The notes under the pieces were generated by a model. The model ran no database searches, was not told the origin of the DNA, and was given only the letters and a program-made list of their open reading frames with translations. Both the position numbers and the translations under genes were made by a program. From Chloroflexota bacterium (GTDB taxonomy: Bacteria > Chloroflexota > Anaerolineae > Anaerolineales > Villigracilaceae), in contig JAEWVF010000051.1 of the NCBI GenBank assembly GCA_023459215.1, forward strand, positions 22,002-86,001: a DNA stretch of 64,000 nucleotides, given 5' to 3'. This document shows, piece by piece, positions 1-7,717 of the stretch; position 1 is the stretch's first letter, and each line of letters opens with the position of its first letter.

Positions 1-139
1 GACGATTTCAACCGCCCCGACCGGCTCGCTGGTGGCAGTCAGCCCCACCCTGGTGGTGATTGCCCCGGAAGCCCCCCGGCAGATGACTCTGTTTGGAGAG
101 ATCGTGGAAATACAAGGAGGCAAACGCAAGAGAAGGTAA
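1..139 (+). CDS. 3' end of an unidentified gene (truncated by window edge)
   Basis: An open frame runs in from the left edge and stops with TAA at 137-139, giving a 45-residue C-terminal tail that ends in a basic stretch (GGKRKRR). I do not recognise the family. A near-identical tail recurs at 2817-2956 (APEAPRQMTLFGE is shared exactly), so this is one of two local copies. Both are followed by the same type of cagcgagg terminator. The upstream part of the gene is outside the window, so the function cannot be judged. Confidence 0.55.
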   Translation, partial: TISTAPTGSLVAVSPTLVVIAPEAPRQMTLFGEIVEIQGGKRKRR

Positions 140-144
140 CAAAA

Positions 145-171
145 AACAGCGAGGCTCATCACCTCGCTGTT
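145..171 (+). terminator. Rho-independent terminator (cagcgagg family)
   Basis: AACAGCGAGG pairs with CCTCGCTGTT across a 7-base loop and is followed by a short T run. It lies 6 bases after the stop of the leftmost gene. The same stem recurs at 2961-2990 and, with a mismatch, at 6505-6537. Confidence 0.8.
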
Positions 172-206
172 TTGATTCACTCTTACATAAAGGCATTCAA
201 CCCAGA

Positions 207-235
207 TTCAAGTTCCGCCTTATACTGTGTAAGAT
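207..235 (+). promoter_or_regulatory. Possible sigma-70-like promoter for the sigma factor operon
   Basis: TTCAAG (207-212) and TAAGAT (230-235) are separated by 17 bases in the gap between the terminator and the sigma factor gene. The match to consensus is weak, so this is only a candidate. Confidence 0.25.
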
Positions 236-291
236 TTTCTCCTTTCACCCGTTTTCATCTATGAAACACGCGCGTGTTACCCGGAGAACCC

Positions 292-861
292 ATGAACCTG
301 TTCCAAAGCTCACCCATAGCCACCCCCCAAGCATTCGACCAGCTTTATCAGCGTAACCGTCTGCCCATCTTTCGTTACATCTATGGGCTGACCGGCGGTC
401 CACAGGAGGATGTGGAGGACCTGACAGCCGAAACATTTCTACATGCCTGGAAAGCCCGTCAGCGGTTTGATGGGGATGAAAACAATGCAACCGGTTGGTT
501 AATTCGGATTGCCAAACGCTTGGTGATCGACGACTACCGTTATCGCACATCCCGAACAACCCGTGGTCAGCCTCCTGACTCTCCTGCCGAGCTGCAGCCC
601 GAGCAAATTGCCCTGGAAAGAGATGAGCGGCAATTTCTGCTCATCCTGCTGGAAGACCTGCCCGATGGTCAGCGAGAAATCCTGGTTCTGCGTTATATGC
701 TTGGATGGCGGGTGGGCGAAATCGCCCGGCATGTCGGCGCGACGGAAAACAATATCTCCGTTACCATCCACCGCACGCTAACCCGTCTGCGTGAAAAATG
801 GCAGGAAATGGAATTTGCTGAATTACCTGCCATGCTCGTTTCTGAGGAGAAAATCTCATGA
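292..861 (+). CDS. ECF-type RNA polymerase sigma factor
   Basis: A 189-residue sigma-70 family ECF protein. Region 2 is seen as the FDQLYQRNRLPIFRYIYGL stretch followed by the acidic DVEDLTAETFLHAW helix. Region 4 is seen as LPDGQREILVLRYMLGWRVG followed by the helix-turn-helix EIARHVGATENNISVTIHR. I chose ATG 292 over GTG 274 because GGAG at 283-286 is placed correctly for it. It overlaps the next gene by 4 bases (ATGA), so the two are translationally coupled. The expected role is to direct RNA polymerase to an envelope-related regulon under control of the downstream membrane protein. The target genes are not evident from sequence. Confidence 0.93.
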   Translation: MNLFQSSPIATPQAFDQLYQRNRLPIFRYIYGLTGGPQEDVEDLTAETFLHAWKARQRFDGDENNATGWLIRIAKRLVIDDYRYRTSRTTRGQPPDSPAELQPEQIALERDERQFLLILLEDLPDGQREILVLRYMLGWRVGEIARHVGATENNISVTIHRTLTRLREKWQEMEFAELPAMLVSEEKIS

Positions 862-2693
862 CCCCGATACCTGATGAACATCAAGTCGAGCAAATGCTCG
901 CACAAATCCCGCTAGAACCTGGCGCGCATCTGGAGCGGCGATTATCCAATGCCCCCTGGAGGCCACGCGCCGTTGCCTGTAGGCGCGTCGTTACAGGGGC
1001 TCTGGTGGGCCTTCTGGCCCTGACGCTCTTCACCGCCATCACCCCACAGGGACGCGCCTTTGCGCAGGGCATCCTCCAATTCTTTGCCCGCACCGAGAGC
1101 GACACTCGTCCCATTCCGACCCTTGCGCTGGCATCTGACCCTGCTGTTCCGAGCCAGGCACCCGTCAGCCCCATCATCGAGACCCGCCTGCCCTTTGAGG
1201 ATACCTGCGGCGACATCTACAGCGCACACTGCGGCATGGACGAAATCCGCGCCTTGGTGAACTTCCCGGTCAAGGGGCTGGAAGAAACTGCGCAAGGTCT
1301 GGTCTTCTCCGGCGCGACCGGCGGCCCCGAGCAGGTCATCCTGCTCTACCAAGGTGAAAGCGTCAACGGCCTGCTGCTCGTCTTTGCGGAACCCGCCGAT
1401 GCCGCCAACCCGCTGCCGGTAGCGGCCAGCGCCGAGGTCGAAGTAGTCTCCATCAACGGCCTACCCGGCGAGTACGTTCAGGGTGCCTGGTACTCAATTG
1501 GCGGCGTCAACGAAGGCGTTTCCTGGACGACCGAGTCGTTCGCAAAGACTCTGCGCTGGGATGATGATGCCGTACGATACACTATGACTTTCCGCGCCGC
1601 GAAAGATACTGGCGTGCATCTCGAAAAATCCGACCTGCTCTACATGGCTGAACGGATGACCACTGAAGCGGTCGAAATTGCCGACACTTTCGCTCAGTCA
1701 ATGGAGATTCAGGAAATCTCCCAACAGGTGGGCTTCACAGTGGTTGAACCGGGCTGGGTTCCCGGTGGATACAGCCTGCTCAAAGCCGCCTATACATCCG
1801 AACAGAATGCCGCCTGCCTGTATTATCGCTACGGCGAAGGGGCCCTTCCCGTGTTGGCAATTGCCCAACGCCCGGCAGCAGCCTCCATTTTGGAGGACAT
1901 TACCATCAGCACCGTAGATGGGAACGGTCAGAATATTACCATCCCGGTTGTGACCGAACCTGTTGTCATCGGTGGGGCGCAGGCCGTGTTGGTTTCGAAC
2001 GGGGTCAGCAGCGGCACGCTCTGCCCCGACAAAGACTTCGTCGGCAACCAGGCGCTCTACTGGCAGTTCAATGGCAAGGATTACGTTATCTTCGGGCTGA
2101 TAGACCAGTATAAAGGCGGTGTCTTCCTCAGCCGCCTCGAAATGCTGCGCCTGGCCGAAAACCTGACTGGCGTTTCCACCCTATCGGAAGGCGGTCTCGA
2201 CCCTGAGCGGCTGCGCTCGGCGGCAGAAGCCCAGAGTCTGGCCGGGTTTGAGGTCAAATCGCCATCCCAAATTGTCGCTGGGCTGCATCTCGACCATGCC
2301 GCTTTTTACTTGGCAAGTGAAGAAAATAAGCCAACGTCAATAGACGGGCCTTTCGACTTGGCGGGCGGGCAGACCGAAACGGTCGTCTTCGTCTACACCC
2401 CCGAAGGCAAACCAACGCGCGGCGGTCATGACTATGGACTGTTCATTACCCAGACTGCCGGCGATATCCGTACCCTGCAAGAGATTCACGGGTGGGGCGG
2501 GTTCGATGAAGTGATCGTCAACGGCCAAGCCGCTGAATACCGCCTGCTCTGTTGGGATACTCCAACGGGAGACACTGAATGCCACCAGGAACTGTATTGG
2601 CATGCCAACGGCATTGGCTATGGAATCTTTGCCTACCTTCCGGGCGCACTGGAGAGAGATGTATTGATTGCAATAGCAGAGAGTATGCAGTAA
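858..2693 (+). CDS. Large membrane-anchored anti-sigma-like protein (DUF4367-like domains)
   Basis: A 611-residue protein. A short cytoplasmic N-terminus of about 45 residues precedes one membrane helix (ALVGLLALTLFTAI) and a long extracytoplasmic part. The outer part has at least two DUF4367-like units, visible as VGFTVVEPGWVPGGYSLLKA and similar segments, each ending near a 'YGIFAYLPG / YVIFGLIDQ' strand. The arrangement (sigma factor, 4-base overlap, single-pass protein) is the standard sigma/anti-sigma layout. However, I see no clear zinc-binding anti-sigma H-x3-C-x2-C motif, and the outer part is unusually large. It probably senses an envelope signal and holds the sigma factor at the membrane; that role is inferred from context. 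Confidence 0.72.
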   Translation: MTPIPDEHQVEQMLAQIPLEPGAHLERRLSNAPWRPRAVACRRVVTGALVGLLALTLFTAITPQGRAFAQGILQFFARTESDTRPIPTLALASDPAVPSQAPVSPIIETRLPFEDTCGDIYSAHCGMDEIRALVNFPVKGLEETAQGLVFSGATGGPEQVILLYQGESVNGLLLVFAEPADAANPLPVAASAEVEVVSINGLPGEYVQGAWYSIGGVNEGVSWTTESFAKTLRWDDDAVRYTMTFRAAKDTGVHLEKSDLLYMAERMTTEAVEIADTFAQSMEIQEISQQVGFTVVEPGWVPGGYSLLKAAYTSEQNAACLYYRYGEGALPVLAIAQRPAAASILEDITISTVDGNGQNITIPVVTEPVVIGGAQAVLVSNGVSSGTLCPDKDFVGNQALYWQFNGKDYVIFGLIDQYKGGVFLSRLEMLRLAENLTGVSTLSEGGLDPERLRSAAEAQSLAGFEVKSPSQIVAGLHLDHAAFYLASEENKPTSIDGPFDLAGGQTETVVFVYTPEGKPTRGGHDYGLFITQTAGDIRTLQEIHGWGGFDEVIVNGQAAEYRLLCWDTPTGDTECHQELYWHANGIGYGIFAYLPGALERDVLIAIAESMQ

Positions 2694-2705
2694 TCGAAAC
2701 AAATA

Positions 2706-2737
2706 ACAAACACCCGAAAGATGTTCCGGGTGTTTGT
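2706..2737 (+). terminator. Rho-independent terminator of the sigma/anti-sigma operon
   Basis: CAAACACCCG (2707-2716) pairs with CGGGTGTTTG (2727-2736) across a 10-base loop and is followed by TTATTT. It begins 13 bases after the operon's last stop codon. Confidence 0.88.
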
Positions 2738-2956
2738 TATTTGATCGCCAATACTTTGAGATTCCTGATTGATGAAAAACCTGGCAATATCTTTTCCTAT
2801 GGCAATGGGCACCGAGTCATAATTTCAACCGCCCCGACCGGCTCACTGGTAGCAATCAGTCCCACACTGGTGGTGATTGCCCCGGAAGCCCCCCGGCAGA
2901 TGACCCTGTTTGGGGAGATGGTAGTGACACAAGGAGGAAAACGCAGGAAACGCTAA
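2738..2956 (+). pseudogene. Truncated second copy of the gene tail seen at 1-139
   Basis: An open frame without a plausible start codon or ribosome site reads about 72 residues and ends with the same C-terminal tail as the leftmost gene (ISTAPTGSLVA, APEAPRQMTLFGE, basic GGKRRKR end). It starts directly after the terminator of the anti-sigma gene, so no promoter or start is left for it. It is best read as a 3' remnant left by a duplication around the sigma/anti-sigma operon. Protein-level conservation of the tail suggests the parent is a real gene. Confidence 0.65.
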
Positions 2957-2960
2957 CAAA

Positions 2961-2990
2961 AACAGCGAGGCTGACCAGCCTCGCTGTTTT
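2961..2990 (+). terminator. Rho-independent terminator (second cagcgagg copy)
   Basis: AACAGCGAGGCT pairs with AGCCTCGCTGTT across a 3-base loop and is followed by TTTTTGTTTT. It is the duplicate of the terminator at 145-171, carried along with the duplicated gene tail. Confidence 0.88.
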
Positions 2991-3030
2991 TGTTTTAGAA
3001 ACTCAAATGATCGAGAAATGAAGTTCCCCC

Positions 3031-3061
3031 TTGACTTGGAGTTACCTCCAAGTGATACACT
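3031..3061 (+). promoter_or_regulatory. MerR-type promoter with 19-bp spacer and operator dyad
   Basis: TTGACT (-35, 3031-3036) and TACACT (-10, 3056-3061) are 19 bases apart. That over-long spacing is the hallmark of promoters that MerR proteins activate by DNA distortion. A perfect inverted repeat CTTGGAG-TTAC-CTCCAAG (3035-3052) fills the spacer and closely matches the operator type of AdhR/NmlR-like MerR regulators. It lies just upstream of the merR gene and presumably drives it and the three oxidoreductase genes. Confidence 0.88.
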
Positions 3062-3081
3062 ATTTTTATGAGAGGTGAAAC

Positions 3082-3495
3082 ATGAAAATTGCAGAAGTCA
3101 GCGAGCGCTACGCTCTATCCTCCGATACCTTGCGCTATTACGAGCGGATTGGGCTGCTCCCAACCGTAAATCGTACCGACAGCGGCATACGGGACTACAA
3201 CGAACTCGACCTTCAGCGGGTAGATTTCATCAAGTGCATGCGTAGCGCTGGGCTACCGATTGAGGTACTGATTGACTACATGGAACTTATCCAGCAGGGC
3301 GACCGTACCATTCAGGCCCGCAAGGAGATCCTGGTTGAACAGCGTGCGCAGTTGACAGCGCGGCTCCAGGAAATGCAGAAAACACTGGATTTGTTGAACC
3401 ATAAAATTGAAATCTATGAAAGAACAATCCTGGCTACAGAAAAAGAAATGTCCCAAGAACAAAAAGCCAACCAAAACAGTTCACAGCTTGAATAG
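3082..3495 (+). CDS. MerR family transcriptional regulator (AdhR/NmlR-like)
   Basis: A 137-residue MerR protein. The winged helix-turn-helix is at residues 1-70 (MKIAEVSERYALSSDTLRYY, then YERIGLLP). A long dimerisation helix follows at about 78-120, with a short tail. GAGGTG at 3072-3077 is its ribosome site. It does not have the multi-cysteine metal-binding tail of metal-type MerR proteins. The only obvious cysteine is in FIKCMRSAGL, at the position where NmlR/AdhR-like members carry a conserved cysteine that responds to aldehydes or electrophiles. It probably controls its own promoter and the downstream luciferase-like oxidoreductase and aldo/keto reductases. Confidence 0.92.
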   Translation: MKIAEVSERYALSSDTLRYYERIGLLPTVNRTDSGIRDYNELDLQRVDFIKCMRSAGLPIEVLIDYMELIQQGDRTIQARKEILVEQRAQLTARLQEMQKTLDLLNHKIEIYERTILATEKEMSQEQKANQNSSQLE

Positions 3496-3547
3496 CACCA
3501 GTTGGGAACCCCATCCGCGATAAACAATCGCAAATAGGAGATGAATG

Positions 3548-4432
3548 ATGAAAATCGGACTGCAAATTCCATCCTTCAAGTACCCAGGCGGCACGACTGC
3601 CATCCGGCCCAAACTGAAAGAAATTGTCACCACAGCAGAAGAAGCCGGTTTTTATAGCCTGTGGGTCATGGATCATTATTACCAGATCAAAGGTTTGTTC
3701 GGCGAGGCCTATACCGACCCAATGCTGGAAGCCTATACCACGCTCGGCTATTTTGCCGGGCTAACAGAAAAAGCCTATCTTGGCGTGCTGGTGACCGGTG
3801 TTATCTACCGCCATCCTGCCGTACTGATGAAGATGGTTAACACCCTCGATATTCTCTCCGGCGGTCGCGCATACCTTGGCATTGGCGCGGCCTGGTACGA
3901 AGATGAAGCCAAAGGCTATGGGATTCCCTACCCTTCCACCTCCGAGCGCTTCGAGCAACTGGAGGACAATCTGAAACTGGCAAAGGCGCTTTGGGCTGGC
4001 GATGAGACGGCTTTTGACGGCAAGCATTTTTCTGCCCCGGCCATCACCAACAACCCGCGTCCGCTCTCAAGCCCGCATCCACGCATCATGATTGGCGGCA
4101 CCGGCCCGAACAAAACCCTGCGCATGGTTGCCCAATACGCTGATGCCTGCAACATTGGGGATTGGGTCGGCATAGAAAATATGCAAAAGGCGCTGGATAC
4201 GCTCAAAGAGCATTGTGAGTCTACCGGACGTGATTACGCCACCATTGAGAAAACATCCTTCAGCACCGTGCATCTTTCCGGGAAGGATACAGTCGATAGC
4301 GTGATTAATCGGATCAAGGAACTGGCCGGGATGGGCTTCTCCCATGCCATTTTCAACATGCCAGATGTTTATAAAATCACCCCGCTCGAAACCTTTGCCA
4401 GGGAAATCATCCCTGCCGTAGCAGAACTCTAA
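3548..4432 (+). CDS. Luciferase-like (LLM class) flavin/F420-dependent oxidoreductase
   Basis: A 294-residue luciferase-like monooxygenase fold protein. It has the N-terminal strand KIGLQIPSFKYPGG, the SLWVMDHYYQI segment, and ILSGGRAYLGIGAAWYEDEA, which matches the usual LLM 'lSgGR...lGiGaGW' signature. PHPRIMIGGTGPNKTLRMVAQYADACN, split here over two elements, is the typical cofactor-binding region. AGGAG at 3536-3540 is better spaced to ATG 3548 than to ATG 3545, one codon upstream. The family uses F420H2 or FMNH2; which cofactor applies here cannot be told by eye. It is the second gene of the MerR-led operon, 52 bases after merR. Confidence 0.88.
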   Translation: MKIGLQIPSFKYPGGTTAIRPKLKEIVTTAEEAGFYSLWVMDHYYQIKGLFGEAYTDPMLEAYTTLGYFAGLTEKAYLGVLVTGVIYRHPAVLMKMVNTLDILSGGRAYLGIGAAWYEDEAKGYGIPYPSTSERFEQLEDNLKLAKALWAGDETAFDGKHFSAPAITNNPRPLSSPHPRIMIGGTGPNKTLRMVAQYADACNIGDWVGIENMQKALDTLKEHCESTGRDYATIEKTSFSTVHLSGKDTVDSVINRIKELAGMGFSHAIFNMPDVYKITPLETFAREIIPAVAEL

Positions 4433-4479
4433 ACATATTTTCTTACTCCATCAAACCAAATTTTTCCAAGGAGATAAAA

Positions 4480-5478
4480 ATGTCCGTACAACACAAACGA
4501 TTGGGAAAGCATGGCGTGCTGGTCAGCAATTTGTGCCTGGGCACGATGAATTTCGGTTGGCAAACCAGCGAAGAAGACAGCTTCAAAATCATGGATCGCG
4601 CCCTGGAACTGGGCATCAACTTTTTCGACACCGCCGATGTCTACGGCTGGAGCGTTGAACACGGCCACACTGAAGAAATCATCGGACGCTGGTTCGCCCT
4701 GGGTGGTGGGCGGCGTGACGCCACCGTACTGGCAACCAAGGTTTATAACCCGGTTTCGCGCAAAGCCAATCTGAAGGAAGTCAACAGTGACGGGCGCAGC
4801 CTTTCAGCTTACAAGATCCGCAAGCATTGTGAAGGCAGCCTGAAACGCCTGCAAACCGATTGGATTGACCTGTACCAGATGCATCATATCGACCGCGATT
4901 GCCCCTGGGATGAGACCTGGCAGGCCTTCGACAGCCTGGTTGACCAGGGCAAGGTTGTGTATGTCGGTTCCAGCAATTTTGCCGGTTGGGATATTGCCAC
5001 AGCCTGCCAGGAAGCCTCCAAACGCGGGATGATGGGCCTGGTCAGCGAACAGAGCATTTACCATCTCAACAACCGCATGGTCGAGTTGGAAGTCATCCCC
5101 GCCTGCCGCCACTATGGCCTGGGCCTGATTCCCTGGAGTCCACTGGGCGGCGGCTTGCTGGGCGGCGCGCTGGAAAAAATGCAAACTGGACGGCGCATGG
5201 GCGAAGGTTTCGAAAAAGAAGTAGCCGAAAACCGCGAAAAGCTGGAAAAATACGAGACGCTCTGCCGCGAACTGGGCCATGCCCCTGGCGAAGTTGCCCT
5301 GGCCTGGCTGCTGCAGAACCCAATTGTCACCGCCCCCATCATTGGGCCACGCACTATCGAGCAATTGGAAAGCGCCGTCCGCGCCACCGAAATTGCGCTG
5401 GATGAAGAAACGCTGAAAAAGCTGGATGAAATCTTCCCCGGCCCTGGCGGCGAAGCCCCCAAGGCGTATGCCTGGTAA
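4480..5478 (+). CDS. Aldo/keto reductase
   Basis: A 332-residue NADPH-dependent TIM-barrel oxidoreductase. The catalytic tetrad can be traced: Asp and Tyr in FFDTADVYGWS, Lys in LATKVYN, His in LYQMHHID. Cofactor-binding ends are present (SNFAGWD, IPWSPLGGGLLGG, IIGPRTIEQLESAV). Length and order match the AKR family that includes potassium-channel beta subunit-like and YajO/YhdN-like enzymes. AAGGAG precedes the ATG. It follows the LLM gene by 47 bases and probably reduces aldehydes or ketones; the substrate is unknown. Confidence 0.93.
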   Translation: MSVQHKRLGKHGVLVSNLCLGTMNFGWQTSEEDSFKIMDRALELGINFFDTADVYGWSVEHGHTEEIIGRWFALGGGRRDATVLATKVYNPVSRKANLKEVNSDGRSLSAYKIRKHCEGSLKRLQTDWIDLYQMHHIDRDCPWDETWQAFDSLVDQGKVVYVGSSNFAGWDIATACQEASKRGMMGLVSEQSIYHLNNRMVELEVIPACRHYGLGLIPWSPLGGGLLGGALEKMQTGRRMGEGFEKEVAENREKLEKYETLCRELGHAPGEVALAWLLQNPIVTAPIIGPRTIEQLESAVRATEIALDEETLKKLDEIFPGPGGEAPKAYAW

Positions 5479-5499
5479 CAATGCAGAAAAGGAAAAAAC

Positions 5500-6483
5500 A
5501 TGGAATACACTCGACTGGGCGCTACTGGTCTGAAAGTCTCGCGCATTTGCCTGGGCTGTATGGGCTTCGGCGATGCAGAACGTTGGATTCATAAATGGGT
5601 GCTGAACGAGGATGCGAGCCGCCCAATCATCCAGAAAGCCTTGGAAATGGGCATCAACTTCTTCGACACCGCCAATATTTACTCGCTTGGGGCCAGTGAA
5701 GAAATCCTGGGGCGCGCCCTGAAAGACTTTGCAAAACGGGACGAGGTGGTCATTGCCACCAAGGTGTTTTTCAAAATGCGCGAAGAGCCAAATGGCGGCG
5801 GGCTGTCGCGCAAAGCCATCTTGAGTGAAATCGACAACAGCTTGCAGCGCCTCGGCACCGATTACGTTGACCTGTACCAAATCCACCGCTGGGATTATGA
5901 AACCCCCATCGAAGAGACGCTCGAAGCCCTGAACGATGTTGTCCGCGCAGGCAAGGCCCGTTACATCGGGGCATCAGCCATGTGGGCCTGGCAGTTCCAG
6001 AAAGCCCTGGGCATTTCCGAAAAGCACGGCTGGGCGCGTTTTGTCTCGATGCAAAACCACCTGAACCTGATCTACCGCGAGGAAGAGCGCGAAATGCTGC
6101 CACTCTGCCGCGACCAGGGCATTGGCGTTATCCCCTACAGCCCGCTGGCTTCGGGCCGGTTGACGCGCAACTGGGCCACCGAAAGCTCGTTGCGCTCCGA
6201 AACCGATCAGATTCAGAAGATGAAATACGATGCCGCTGCCGAAAACGACCACCCGATCGTTGAACGGGTTGCAGAACTGGCCCAGAAATATGAAGTTCCG
6301 CGTTCGCGCGTCGCCCTGGCCTGGCTGCTGCAGAAAGCGCCGATCACAGCGCCCATCATTGGCGCCACCAAACTATCGCACATCGAAGATGCCGTTGGCG
6401 CGCTATCGGTAACCCTGAACCCGGAAGATATTGCTTATCTGGAAGAGCCATATCTGCCGCATCGGGTTGTTGGTCCTCAGTAA
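5500..6483 (+). CDS. Aldo/keto reductase (second copy)
   Basis: A 327-residue AKR paralogue of its upstream neighbour. The tetrad positions are in FFDTANIYSLG, ATKVFFK and LYQIHRWD. The C-terminal NADP site IIGATKLSHIEDAV is intact. It starts 21 bases after the preceding stop with AAAGGA upstream, and a terminator follows, so it closes the MerR-led operon. It most resembles YajO-type reductases. The pairing of two AKRs with an LLM enzyme suggests a carbonyl or xenobiotic detoxification set, which is inference. Confidence 0.93.
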   Translation: MEYTRLGATGLKVSRICLGCMGFGDAERWIHKWVLNEDASRPIIQKALEMGINFFDTANIYSLGASEEILGRALKDFAKRDEVVIATKVFFKMREEPNGGGLSRKAILSEIDNSLQRLGTDYVDLYQIHRWDYETPIEETLEALNDVVRAGKARYIGASAMWAWQFQKALGISEKHGWARFVSMQNHLNLIYREEEREMLPLCRDQGIGVIPYSPLASGRLTRNWATESSLRSETDQIQKMKYDAAAENDHPIVERVAELAQKYEVPRSRVALAWLLQKAPITAPIIGATKLSHIEDAVGALSVTLNPEDIAYLEEPYLPHRVVGPQ

Positions 6484-6504
6484 TCAGCACGGTTGGATGA
6501 ATCA

Positions 6505-6537
6505 AAACAGCGAGGCTTGAATGGCATCGCTGTTTTA
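6505..6537 (+). terminator. Terminator of the oxidoreductase operon
   Basis: AACAGCGAGGC and GCATCGCTGTT form a stem with a small internal mismatch around a 7-base loop, followed by TTATTTTG. It is a diverged member of the cagcgagg hairpins at 145 and 2961. It lies between convergent genes. Confidence 0.75.
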
Positions 6538-6612
6538 TTTTGGATACTTCAAAAAACCAGAATCAAAGGGAGATGTATCCTGGCACGAGCGTAGAGAGAC
6601 TGGACACAGCAT

Positions 6613-7656
6613 CTACTCATACAGGATTTTTAGATCATCTTCGCCTACTTCCAGGTGAATCATCACAAAATCGCCTTCCGTGGTTCTAATTCTGCGCATG
6701 GCTTCAACTGGCCCTGAAATCACGATCCCATCCCAATCTGGATGCCGAATCACATATTTGATCCGGCGCGGATCACCGTTCTTTTTGCTCACCAGCTTGG
6801 CCGGTTCAACATCAAAGTTTTGGAGGTGGCTGGATTGTGCGGCATAGGCCGTGAAGGCTTCTCTGGAGTAATTATCGTCAAACAGCTTCTCGGCTTCGAT
6901 GGCGGCTTCAATCTTGGGAATGGTAACATTCCCTTCAGTTCGGCCCAGGGCAGCGATCACAATTGGCAGCTTGTCGGTCTCCACCTGAATGCCGCTCTCC
7001 GCCGCAAATTTGATCAGTTCAGGCACCAGTTTTTTGACTTGCAGTTCGTCCGATTTTTTGGTGGTGCAGCCCAGGAACGTGCTCCCAAAGTATTTCCTGG
7101 GTTCCGCGGATTGTAGATCGGTTACTTTCAAATCGTAGTGCTGCTTATCGGGATGGGGGATCAGCGCACCCTTTTGCAGTTCCTTGAGTAAAATATTGCT
7201 GACTTCTTCCACGGCGATTTCTGGTAAGTTCCCGCCCGAGATGATTTTGATGACTTGCTCATCTTCGCATCTGACTTTATAGATCGCCACGTAATTCTGG
7301 TCAGTGGTGGTTTCTCGGCACAAAATCACAACCAGCAGGCCGCGCGAGGCTGTGTTCGGGGAAACCTGATAAAGCAGGTCGGCCAACTTTTTCGAATTCT
7401 CTAAAAGCGTCTCCGGATTTTCCAATATCCCATAAATCAGCGGTTGGGCCAGCGAAGGGGTTGCCCCTTGATTGAAATTCCCGGAGACAGTATTACCTGA
7501 ATCTTCCGCCTCCCATAATTTATCCGTCAGGTATTCCAGGAAATCCAGGATGGTGCCATCCAGTCGCTCGATCTCAATTGTATTTTCTGAATAGATCAGG
7601 TTGTTCGCCGCTTTGTCGACAAAATGATAAGCCACCTGTTTAAGTTGAATCGCCAT
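6613..7656 (-). CDS. Nucleoid-associated protein, YejK/NdpA-like
   Basis: A 347-residue protein similar in layout to the 37-kDa nucleoid-associated family (PF04245). The N-terminus is MAIQLKQVAYHFVDK and NTIEIERLDGTILDFLEYL. The mid-protein STFLGCTTKKSDELQVKKLV resembles the 'fLGc' core of that family. ATG 7656 is chosen because AAAGAGG lies 6 bases upstream; a longer frame to 7734 would run into the preceding gene. It is the last gene of the minus-strand operon, 61 bases after the polymerase-like gene. DNA binding is expected from the family; its link to the polymerase-like protein is contextual. Confidence 0.65.
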   Translation of the reverse strand: MAIQLKQVAYHFVDKAANNLIYSENTIEIERLDGTILDFLEYLTDKLWEAEDSGNTVSGNFNQGATPSLAQPLIYGILENPETLLENSKKLADLLYQVSPNTASRGLLVVILCRETTTDQNYVAIYKVRCEDEQVIKIISGGNLPEIAVEEVSNILLKELQKGALIPHPDKQHYDLKVTDLQSAEPRKYFGSTFLGCTTKKSDELQVKKLVPELIKFAAESGIQVETDKLPIVIAALGRTEGNVTIPKIEAAIEAEKLFDDNYSREAFTAYAAQSSHLQNFDVEPAKLVSKKNGDPRRIKYVIRHPDWDGIVISGPVEAMRRIRTTEGDFVMIHLEVGEDDLKILYE

Positions 7657-7717
7657 ACTTGCCTCTTTGTTGTAAGTTTTATCCTGCAGATGCTGAACGC
7701 TGGTTACAGGCTGGGCC

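Noticed and set aside
4804..5886. A 360-residue open frame antisense to the two aldo/keto reductase genes
   Set aside because: It mirrors the codon pattern of two clear AKR genes, spans their intergenic gap and shows no ribosome site or recognisable domain.
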